This document shows, piece after piece, positions 28,246 to 35,252 of a stretch of DNA of 35,252 bases; position 1 is the first letter of the stretch, and the number at the start of each line of letters is the position of its first letter. Location of the stretch: the NCBI GenBank assembly GCA_902591845.1, contig CACJCG010000005.1, positions 1-35,252 on the forward strand. Direction: 5' to 3'. The notes below the pieces were generated by a model, which was not told the origin of the DNA, made no database searches, and saw only the letters and a list, made by a program, of their open reading frames with translations. The position numbers were made by a program, and so were the translations under genes. The stretch comes from an uncultured Pelagibacteraceae bacterium (GTDB lineage Bacteria > Pseudomonadota > Alphaproteobacteria > Pelagibacterales > Pelagibacteraceae).

Positions 28246-29571
28246 CTAACAATCTAAAGTATTATCTTTTTCCCACTTTGTAACATCTTTTGTTTTATCA
28301 AAACTTTCTTTTGATTTGAATTCATTTATTTCTGAACTTCTTAACTTTATATAACTTTCAATAACATCTTTTCCAAAAGCATCATTCATATCTATATTAT
28401 TTTTTAATAAATTTAATGATTGTGCAAGTTCATCAGGCAGTTTAGGTAAGTTGGGATATTTATGATGATCTTCATACATATTACAATCCAAAGGCTTACC
28501 TGGATCAACTTTATTTTTTAAACCATATAGACCAGCTGCTAAAACACTTGCTTGCAATAAGTAGGGATTAGCAGAACCATCCATTAATCTTAATTCAAAT
28601 CTTCCAGGATCAGGGATTCTTATCATGTGTGTTCGATTATTACCTGTGTAGGAAATACTACTCGGTGACCATGATGCTCCAGATTTTGTAGGTGGTGCAT
28701 TTATTCTTCTGTAACTATTGATTGTTGGGTTAAAAAACGCAGATAAAGATGAAGCATTTTTAATTACTCCACCTAAAAAATTATAGGCCATTTTACTTAA
28801 ACCAAGTTTATCTTTATTATCTAAGAATTTATTTTTACTACCTTGCCAAACTGATACGTGAGCATGACAACCATTGCCGGTTAAATTTCCAAATGGTTTA
28901 GGCATAAATGTTGCTCTTAATCCGTGCTTTTCAGCAATTGTTTTTACCATAAACTTAAAAAAGGTATGTCTATCTGCAGTTTTTAGGCAATCTGAATAAT
29001 CCCAATTCATTTCAAATTGACCGTTAGCATCCTCGTGATCGTTTTGATAAGGGCCCCATCCCATTTCAATCATACAGTCACAAATTTCCTTAATTAAATC
29101 ATACCTTCTCATTAATGCAGATTGGTCATAACAAGGTTTGGATTGTGTATCCCTTGGATCTGCAATTGAATTGCCATCAGGTGAAATTAAAAAATATTCA
29201 CACTCAACACCTGATTTCATTGTTAAATTCTGTTTTTTAAGTTTTTTTATCTGATTTTTTAACATCACTCTGGGCGATGCATCTACTGGTTTGCCATTCA
29301 TCCATAGATCAGATGCTAACCATCCAACTTCTTTATTCCATGGAAGTTGAATAAAACTATCTGGGTCGGGAATTCCAAACATGTCTGTGTCAGCAGGTGT
29401 CATATCTAACCATGCTGCAAATCCAGCAAAACCAGCTCCTGCATTTTGCATTTCTTTTATTGCATGAGCAGGTACTAATTTTGATCTTAATACTCCAAAT
29501 AAATCCACAAAACTAATTAAAAAATATTTAATTTTTTTTTGTTTAGCAATTTGAAATAAATTTTTAGACAC
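28246..29571 (-). CDS. Type III glutamine synthetase-like protein, probable gamma-glutamylmethylamide synthetase (GmaS/GlnT-like)
   Basis: SGVECEYFLISPDG; QNDHEDANGQFEMNWDYSD; MPKPFGNLTGNGCHAHVSVW; NSYRRINAPPTKSGASWSP. GmaS call relies on linkage to Mgs-like genes. Confidence 0.85.
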   Translation of the reverse strand: MSKNLFQIAKQKKIKYFLISFVDLFGVLRSKLVPAHAIKEMQNAGAGFAGFAAWLDMTPADTDMFGIPDPDSFIQLPWNKEVGWLASDLWMNGKPVDASPRVMLKNQIKKLKKQNLTMKSGVECEYFLISPDGNSIADPRDTQSKPCYDQSALMRRYDLIKEICDCMIEMGWGPYQNDHEDANGQFEMNWDYSDCLKTADRHTFFKFMVKTIAEKHGLRATFMPKPFGNLTGNGCHAHVSVWQGSKNKFLDNKDKLGLSKMAYNFLGGVIKNASSLSAFFNPTINSYRRINAPPTKSGASWSPSSISYTGNNRTHMIRIPDPGRFELRLMDGSANPYLLQASVLAAGLYGLKNKVDPGKPLDCNMYEDHHKYPNLPKLPDELAQSLNLLKNNIDMNDAFGKDVIESYIKLRSSEINEFKSKESFDKTKDVTKWEKDNTLDC

Positions 29572-29588
29572 AATTTAAGTTAACATAA

Positions 29589-29738
29589 TTATTTAAAAAA
29601 AGATAAAATTGTTTCTTTATAATAAATTAAATTTACAACAATAATTACAATTATAGCTAATATCACACCATACTTAGCCTTAGGAAATGCTACACCTCTC
29701 ATTTTTGAGGGTCTTAATTCTTCTTTATTATCTTCCAT
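29589..29738 (-). CDS. Small single-TM protein, 49 aa (not in supplied ORF track)
   Basis: Manual translation: MEDNKEELRPSKMRGVAFPKAKYGVILAIIVIIVVNLIYYKETILSFFK*. Basic/positive pre-TM segment plus hydrophobic helix; fills the gap between AmtB/76-aa gene and gmaS-like gene. Confidence 0.6.
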   Translation of the reverse strand: MEDNKEELRPSKMRGVAFPKAKYGVILAIIVIIVVNLIYYKETILSFFK

Positions 29739-29751
29739 AAATTTAGAACAT

Positions 29752-29781
29752 AAAAAAGGGCGCTACATTTAAGTAGCGCCC
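29752..29781 (-). terminator. Rho-independent terminator of the amtB/small-protein transcript
   Basis: Minus strand: GGGCGCTAC-TTAAAT-GTAGCGCCC followed by TTTTTT; 9-bp perfect GC-rich stem. Confidence 0.88.
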
Positions 29782-29796
29782 AAATTTTAATTTTAA

Positions 29797-30027
29797 TTAC
29801 CAGTCGGTAATATTGCTTTTGTGATCGTTAGCACTATGTCTTTTTCTAGCAAGTCTTGAAAGTTCATCACTTTCAGCTCTTGCAGTCAAAACGTGCCAAC
29901 CAACCCATAAGACTAATGCAATGATTACCAGTATGCCTTCAACAGATCCAGCACCAGGGTAAATTGCACCAGCAACTTCTTCTGCTGGCTTATTAAGGTG
30001 ATCTATCCAGTTTGTAACTGTAGCCAT
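29797..30027 (-). CDS. Small single-TM protein encoded directly downstream of amtB
   Basis: 76 aa: MATVTNWIDHLNKPAEEVAGAIYPGAGSVEGILVIIALVLWVGWHVLTARAESDELSRLARKRHSANDHKSNITDW; AAAGGAG Shine-Dalgarno; 11-nt gap from amtB. Confidence 0.82.
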   Translation of the reverse strand: MATVTNWIDHLNKPAEEVAGAIYPGAGSVEGILVIIALVLWVGWHVLTARAESDELSRLARKRHSANDHKSNITDW

Positions 30028-30038
30028 ATTTTTCTCCT

Positions 30039-31439
30039 TTACCTGGTTGCAGATGAAACTGCTTTTTCATCTTCTTTAGCAGATTCCATCATTTCATAGT
30101 CTAATCCAGCTATCTCAACTTCACGAGGGATTCTTAATTTACCCATACCGTTAAGAACTTTAGCTATGATGTAGCCTGGTATTAGTCCAAGAACAACGAA
30201 CATTATTAATGCTCCGATGAACTGTCCTAATGGATTAATTGTTGCATAAGTTGTTCCATCCCACATAGCACCAACACTGTAACCAGATGATGGATAACCA
30301 TTTAAGACAAAACCACAAATAACTAGACCTACAAATCCAGCATAACCATGCACTGCTACGGCACCAACTGCATCATCAATTTTGAACTTACGTTCAACCC
30401 AGTAATGTAGTTTGTATGCAATAACAACACCGATCATACCAATGATCATTGCTTGAATTGGATGATATAAATCATTTCCAGCTGAAGCACAGATCACACC
30501 TGCTAGACCACTTGAGTAAGTCCAGAAAGGATCTCCTTTAGCAATCCAATATCCAGCTAATAATCCTCCTGATAATGACATCAAGAAGTTAAAAGTAATA
30601 CCACTAAGTGTAGTAGGTGTTACGTAGATATTTGTTGCAGTCCAGTAAGATATACCTTCCATACCATACTCAGGTCCTAGGTCGAAAATAGGTATGTTAC
30701 ATGCAGCATAAAATCCCCAGAATCCAGTATAAATTAAAAATAATCCAACTGTTACTAACCAAGGATTTCTTGGTCCAATGTTTCTTGGTTCACCACTAGA
30801 TGAAAACTTACCAATTCTTGGTCCTAAAACCATTAGAACACCTAAAGCAAATCCACCCGCAATTGCGTGAATTACTCCTGACGCGTAAGCATCATGATAT
30901 CCTAGAAGTTTTAACATCCAACCATCGAAGTGCCATCCCCATGCAGCATCAATTGTCCAGAACACAGAACCAATTGCAATTGCTAAAATACCAAATGCAA
31001 AAGTTGTAATTCTTTCAATGATTGCTCCAGAAACGATGGAAGCAGCCGTCCAAGAGAAAAGTAAAAAGGCAGCCCAGAAGACACCAGAAATGTGGTCTCC
31101 TAAATTGACAGCCATTAAATCACTTGTAGCCGTATACCATGTTGCACTAAATGCCGACTCATCCGTGATGAGAGCAGTGCTTTCATTCATTATTGATGGT
31201 GCTAATCCAGGTCCTGTTGGAAAAGCCCAGTAAATCCACCAACCAAATAAAAACCATGTTACTGTTACCAATGGTATCAGCATCGTGTTTTTCATAAGAG
31301 TATGTTGATGGTGTTTGTATCGAGAAGCTCCAACTTCATACATACAGAAACCGACGTGAATTAAAAACATCAGCACCACTGTTACCCAGTAGTAAAATTC
31401 TGTAAATATGGTTGTAAGAGCACCTAACTGATCAGTCAT
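30039..31439 (-). CDS. amt: Ammonium (or methylammonium) transporter, Amt family
   Basis: VGFCMYEVGASRYKHH; FWAAFLLFSWTAASIVSGAIIER; HAIAGGFALGVLMVLGPRIGKF; AVGAVAVHGYAGFVGLVICG. Confidence 0.93.
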   Translation of the reverse strand: MTDQLGALTTIFTEFYYWVTVVLMFLIHVGFCMYEVGASRYKHHQHTLMKNTMLIPLVTVTWFLFGWWIYWAFPTGPGLAPSIMNESTALITDESAFSATWYTATSDLMAVNLGDHISGVFWAAFLLFSWTAASIVSGAIIERITTFAFGILAIAIGSVFWTIDAAWGWHFDGWMLKLLGYHDAYASGVIHAIAGGFALGVLMVLGPRIGKFSSSGEPRNIGPRNPWLVTVGLFLIYTGFWGFYAACNIPIFDLGPEYGMEGISYWTATNIYVTPTTLSGITFNFLMSLSGGLLAGYWIAKGDPFWTYSSGLAGVICASAGNDLYHPIQAMIIGMIGVVIAYKLHYWVERKFKIDDAVGAVAVHGYAGFVGLVICGFVLNGYPSSGYSVGAMWDGTTYATINPLGQFIGALIMFVVLGLIPGYIIAKVLNGMGKLRIPREVEIAGLDYEMMESAKEDEKAVSSATR

Positions 31440-31508
31440 ATTCTCTCTCCATATTAGTTTATGGAAGCCTATTAAATTTTATGATTCGATACAAATATAA
31501 AAAGGGTT

Positions 31509-31536
31509 AAAAACCTAGTATGTTCACTAGGTTTTT
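31509..31536 (-). terminator. Terminator hairpin between the GlxBCD/Mgs-like operon and amt
   Basis: AAAAACCTAGT-ATGTTC-ACTAGGTTTTT, 11-bp perfect stem with T-run on either strand; both flanking genes are on the minus strand. Confidence 0.75.
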
Positions 31537-31563
31537 ATAAATAATCAACTATTAATTGAAATA

Positions 31564-31974
31564 TTAAAATTTTAAATATGCTTTTTTCAAATCAACAAGC
31601 GGGTGTTTAGGAGACATTTGAAACTTAACCAAAAGTTCTCTTGCAATCATATCTCTATCTTGTTGATTATTTGGTAGTTTAATTGATTTTGGAATTGTAA
31701 CCCAACCATTTGCATTTCTACAAAATACAGCAGGTCTATCTTCTTCATAGCCCATATGGACATCTTCCAACCAATTTAAATCATCCCATCCCATCGCTTC
31801 TATATATTTCTTAAGAAATGGAGTTAGTTTAGAATAGTCAGGTAAAAGATTAACATCGTATCTGTAACCAATAGACTGGCCAATCATTTTTTCTCTGGCA
31901 GTCTCTTTCTTTTTGCCTAACTGACCTTTTATCTCCTTTGTTTTTGCTACCTTTTTATTTTTTTTCTTTGGCAT
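31564..31974 (-). CDS. Conserved-looking protein of unknown function at the end of the Mgs/Glx-like operon
   Basis: 136 aa, Lys-rich N-terminus then PDYSKLTPFLKKYIEAMGWDDLNWLEDVHMGYEEDRPAVFCRNANGWVTIP; short gap from the GlxD-like gene. Confidence 0.75.
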   Translation of the reverse strand: MPKKKNKKVAKTKEIKGQLGKKKETAREKMIGQSIGYRYDVNLLPDYSKLTPFLKKYIEAMGWDDLNWLEDVHMGYEEDRPAVFCRNANGWVTIPKSIKLPNNQQDRDMIARELLVKFQMSPKHPLVDLKKAYLKF

Positions 31975-31982
31975 AGTTACCT

Positions 31983-33395
31983 CTATATTTTGTGGTAGTT
32001 ATCAACACCAACTGTGTAGTTAGTTCCAGCTAATGGAACTTTTGCTAAAGCCGATGCTTCTGATGTTAAAGCAGCCAAATCTTCAGGCTCTAGAGAGTGG
32101 ATATTTGTTTTACCACATGCTCTTGCTAATAGCTGAGCCTCTAAAGTCATTGAGTGAAGATAATTATAAACTCTTAATGCAGCATCATCAGGGTTCAATC
32201 TTGCTCTTAATTTAGGATCTTGAGTAGCTACACCAACTGGACATCTTCCAGTGTGGCAGTGATAACATTCACCTGCTTTTACACCCATTTCTTTTTCAAA
32301 GTTTGCTTCTGGGATGTCTTTATTACAGTTAAGTGCAATCATAGATCCAGTTCCAATCGCAATTGCATCAGCACCTAAAGCTAAAGCTTTTGCCATATCA
32401 GCACCGTCTCTTACACCACCAGCATAAATTAATGTTACTTTTCCAGTTTTACCAACATCATCAATTGCTCTTCTAGCTTCTCGAATTGCAGCTATACCTG
32501 GAATACCAGTATTTGCAGCAGCGATATGTGGCCCAGCTCCAGTAGACCCTTCCATTCCATCTAAGTAAATAGAGTCAGGATCACATTTTGCAGCCATACG
32601 CACATCATCATAAACTTTAGATGCACCTAGCTTTAATTGAATTGGCACTTTATTTTTTGTTAACTGTCTTAGTTCTTCTACTTTTAAAGCTAAATCATCT
32701 GGTCCTAGCCAGTCAGGGTGTCTCGCTGGAGATCTTTGGTCAATACCAGATGGTAATGATCTCATCTCAGCAACTTGGTCAGTAACTTTTTGACCCATTA
32801 AGTGTCCGCCCATTCCAACTTTTTGACCTTGTCCAATAAATACTTCAATACCATCTGCTAATTGTGCATGATGTGGATTAAACCCATATCTTGATTGAAT
32901 ACATTGGTAATACCATTTTTCAGAGTATCTTCTTTCATCAGGTATCATTCCACCTTCACCTGAACATGTAGCACTACCTGCCATAGTTGCTCCTCTTGCT
33001 AAAGCAGTTTTTGCTTCATAAGAAAGCGCACCAAAACTCATTCCTGTAATATAAACTGGAATATCTAATTCAATTGGATTTTCACATCTTGGTCCAATAA
33101 CAGTCTTTGTTTCGCATTTTTCTCTATAACCTTCGATTACAAATCTAGTTAGGGTTCCAGGTAAGAAAACTAAATCATCAAAAGTAGGAATTTTTTTCAT
33201 CAATGCCATTCCACGCATTCTGTATCTTCCTAATTGAGATTTAATATGAATATCGTCTATTACTTCAGGAGTGAAGATGGCATTATGACCTAATAAACTT
33301 TTATTTCTTTTACCTTCTTCATGTGCGTGGACATCTGCTTTTCCACCAACACCTTTACCATTTTTTTTAATTTTTTTTGATTTTTTCTTAGGCAT
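31983..33395 (-). CDS. Glutamate synthase-type FMN/Fe-S subunit, GlxD / MgsC-like
   Basis: VYITGMSFGALSYEAKTALARG; SGEGGMIPDERRY; IQLKLGASKVYDDVRMAAKCDPDSIYLDGMEGSTGAGP; Fe-S Cys cluster CYHCHTGRCPVGVATQD. Confidence 0.93.
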   Translation of the reverse strand: MPKKKSKKIKKNGKGVGGKADVHAHEEGKRNKSLLGHNAIFTPEVIDDIHIKSQLGRYRMRGMALMKKIPTFDDLVFLPGTLTRFVIEGYREKCETKTVIGPRCENPIELDIPVYITGMSFGALSYEAKTALARGATMAGSATCSGEGGMIPDERRYSEKWYYQCIQSRYGFNPHHAQLADGIEVFIGQGQKVGMGGHLMGQKVTDQVAEMRSLPSGIDQRSPARHPDWLGPDDLALKVEELRQLTKNKVPIQLKLGASKVYDDVRMAAKCDPDSIYLDGMEGSTGAGPHIAAANTGIPGIAAIREARRAIDDVGKTGKVTLIYAGGVRDGADMAKALALGADAIAIGTGSMIALNCNKDIPEANFEKEMGVKAGECYHCHTGRCPVGVATQDPKLRARLNPDDAALRVYNYLHSMTLEAQLLARACGKTNIHSLEPEDLAALTSEASALAKVPLAGTNYTVGVDNYHKI

Positions 33396-34249
33396 TATAT
33401 TGCTCCCTTCTTCTCTGTAGGTTCCAAATTATCATAATTCCAAAGTTTTTTACCTGCTACAATTTTTTTCATTTTACTTACATCAAAATTTTCACCGATT
33501 TCAGCAACCTTTAATTTTCTTTTAAGCCAGTCTTGATCACTTGATGTTAATTCTGAATCTACGGCATCACTACCATATGAACCAATTTCTCCACCTACGA
33601 AAATTGTCCCATCATACATAGAGTCACCCAAGTTAATTCCAACGTCTCCAAGGATAATTATTCTTCCTCTTTGCATCATAAAGCCCGTGAATGCACCCGC
33701 ATCTCCACCAATAATGATAGTTCCACCTTTCATGTCAATTCCGGTTCTGGCACCAACACTACCTTTACAAATTAAATCTCCACCTCTAATTGCCGCACCA
33801 AAACAAGATCCAGCATTTTTTTCAATTACCACTTTACCAGCCATTAAGTTTTCCGCACATGACCATCCAACTCTTCCATTAATTCTGACTATTGGACCAT
33901 CGCATGAACCCATACCAAAGTATCCTAAACTTCCTTCAAAAATTAAATTCAGTTTATTTAAAATACCAACTCCAAGACTGTGTTTACCTTGAGGGTTTTT
34001 AATAACTATTGTTCCATACCCTTGGCTCATTAAGTTATCAATTTCTTTATTAGCCTCAGGAGCTGTCATGTCTTTAACATCTAGCTCGGTTCTTTTATTG
34101 AAATCTACATCGTACGTACCAAAATAATAAAAGTTTTCTGCCTCATCAGGATTAAAGAATTTTTGCTGGGTTCTTCCTGTTAAAACTTCAGTGTGCATAC
34201 CCATTGATTGGGCTTTTGATTTTTTCGAAACCGTTTTTAGATTTGCCAT
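33395..34249 (-). CDS. Glutamate synthase alpha-subunit C-terminal (GXGXG)-type protein, GlxC / MgsB-like
   Basis: GGDLICKGSVGARTGIDMKGGTIIIGGDAGAFTGFMMQRGRIIILGDVGINLGDSMYDGTIFVGGEIGSYG repeat characteristic of the GXGXG domain. Confidence 0.93.
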   Translation of the reverse strand: MANLKTVSKKSKAQSMGMHTEVLTGRTQQKFFNPDEAENFYYFGTYDVDFNKRTELDVKDMTAPEANKEIDNLMSQGYGTIVIKNPQGKHSLGVGILNKLNLIFEGSLGYFGMGSCDGPIVRINGRVGWSCAENLMAGKVVIEKNAGSCFGAAIRGGDLICKGSVGARTGIDMKGGTIIIGGDAGAFTGFMMQRGRIIILGDVGINLGDSMYDGTIFVGGEIGSYGSDAVDSELTSSDQDWLKRKLKVAEIGENFDVSKMKKIVAGKKLWNYDNLEPTEKKGAI

Positions 34250-35181
34250 ACTTTCACCTCCCCATCAAACGGATCATATGTATCAATTTCTTGTGGTAAT
34301 ACAGATCTAATTGCAATTTCTTCGGATCCCATAGCCACCAAATCATCTGACTCATATAGAACTAAAGGTTTTGCAGCCATAGTATCTTTTGCCATTCCTA
34401 AAGAGTCTTTTGTCGCAACAAAGTAAGTAAAAACACCATCTAAACCAGTTAGAGATGCTTTCATTCCTTCCTCTAAAGTTGCACCGTCTCTCATTTTTTC
34501 AGCAAGGTAAACTGCAATTAATTCCGAGTCACACTCTGACATAAATCTCATACCTTTGTTTTCCAAAACTCTTCTGTTATTCCAATAGTTTGTTAATTGT
34601 CCATTATGAACTACAGATACATCGCTGAATGGATATCCCCAGAATGGGTGAGCAGATTTAATATCTACACCAGACTCCGTTGCCATTCTAGCATGACCAA
34701 TAGCATGCGTGCCTACAACTTTGTCTAAACTATATCTATCACAAACCATTTTGGCATTTCCTAGATCTTTAATAACCTCTAAAGATTTACCCATAGAAAG
34801 AATTTCTACACCAGGAATACTTTCTATACGTTGAGAAAATTCTAACAGGTCTTTTACATCATAATCAATTTCATATCTTAAAGAATAGGGAAGAGTTCTC
34901 TCTTCTTTAACTATTTTAGCTCCCATCTCTGCCAGAGTTTCATCTACAATTTTTTTTCTTTCATCGTAAACAGACACATCTTCCATAACTGATGAACTTC
35001 CTTCTCCTACGTTTTCTCCAACTTTAAAACGCATAATGAAGTTTTTTCCATCTGTATCTCCATATAAAGCATACCCTGTAGAATCTTCTCCTCTATGTTT
35101 TAATGCTTGGAGCATCCCTTGAAGTTCGCTTCCAACATTTGAAGATTTTCCTCTATGAATTAAACCTGCTATTCCACACAT
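34237..35181 (-). CDS. Class II glutamine amidotransferase, GlxB / MgsA-like
   Basis: N-terminal MCGIAGLIHRG catalytic Cys; HAIGHARMATESGVDIKSAHPFWGYPFSDVSVVHNGQLTNY; SECDSELIAVYLAEK. Confidence 0.93.
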   Translation of the reverse strand: MCGIAGLIHRGKSSNVGSELQGMLQALKHRGEDSTGYALYGDTDGKNFIMRFKVGENVGEGSSSVMEDVSVYDERKKIVDETLAEMGAKIVKEERTLPYSLRYEIDYDVKDLLEFSQRIESIPGVEILSMGKSLEVIKDLGNAKMVCDRYSLDKVVGTHAIGHARMATESGVDIKSAHPFWGYPFSDVSVVHNGQLTNYWNNRRVLENKGMRFMSECDSELIAVYLAEKMRDGATLEEGMKASLTGLDGVFTYFVATKDSLGMAKDTMAAKPLVLYESDDLVAMGSEEIAIRSVLPQEIDTYDPFDGEVKVWQI

Positions 35182-35252
35182 ATATTTATACCCTTTCTAT
35201 CTATTTCTGTGACCTACGGTAGACAATCAAGATAAGTATCCAGATCCCATTG

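Noticed and set aside
33600-33860. Short repeated DNA words in the GlxC-like gene considered as a tandem repeat
   Set aside because: They encode the GXGXG beta-helix protein repeat and are not a DNA repeat element.
33687-33992. Plus-strand 101-aa ORF over the GXGXG repeat gene
   Set aside because: Pro/Ile-rich antisense of the Gly-rich GXGXG repeats; artefact of the repeat codon pattern.
35182-35252. Possible riboswitch upstream of the GlxB-like gene (minus strand leader with CTACCGTAG)
   Set aside because: Only 71 nt available before the window edge; no match to glycine, glutamine or SAM riboswitch cores that I could recognise; needs flanking sequence.
1-35252. CRISPR array, prophage, transposase, tRNA/rRNA or toxin-antitoxin locus
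   Set aside because: No direct repeats with spacers, integrase/transposase motifs, clover-leaf sequences or TA-like small gene pairs seen on reading through.

Overview
The window is an AT-rich, very compact bacterial chromosomal segment. Gene content and style suggest Pelagibacterales (SAR11), but no rRNA or other taxonomic marker is present, so this is inference. It carries about 29 protein genes. I saw no tRNA, rRNA, CRISPR array or recognisable mobile element. Main blocks: (1) aldehyde dehydrogenase, HIBADH-family dehydrogenase and EamA transporter on the minus strand; (2) an EutA-like and DoeA/EutD-like (ectoine hydrolase type) pair followed by a complete polyamine/opine-type (PotABCD-like) ABC transporter; (3) a thiolase divergent from a FadN-type 3-hydroxyacyl-CoA dehydrogenase/enoyl-CoA hydratase; (4) a secreted HEXXH protein with a membrane-anchored cyclophilin; (5) an agmatinase-family ureohydrolase, ALDH and M20 deacetylase; (6) CsaA, LysE, and an aconitase reading frame that runs in frame into a YfgM-like TPR membrane protein, then BamB; (7) cupin, ZapE and YjbQ; (8) photolyase, diaminopropionate-ammonia-lyase-like enzyme and a GmaS/type III glutamine synthetase-like enzyme; (9) an AmtB transporter with small membrane proteins and a GlxBCD/MgsABC-like three-subunit glutamate-synthase-type operon. 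The observations most worth checking are the truncated aconitase::YfgM junction (natural fusion or assembly chimera), the EutA/DoeA plus Pot-type transporter module, the GmaS/AmtB/Mgs cluster with uncharacterised small proteins, including an unlisted 49-aa ORF, and a terminator hairpin that abuts a permease start codon.
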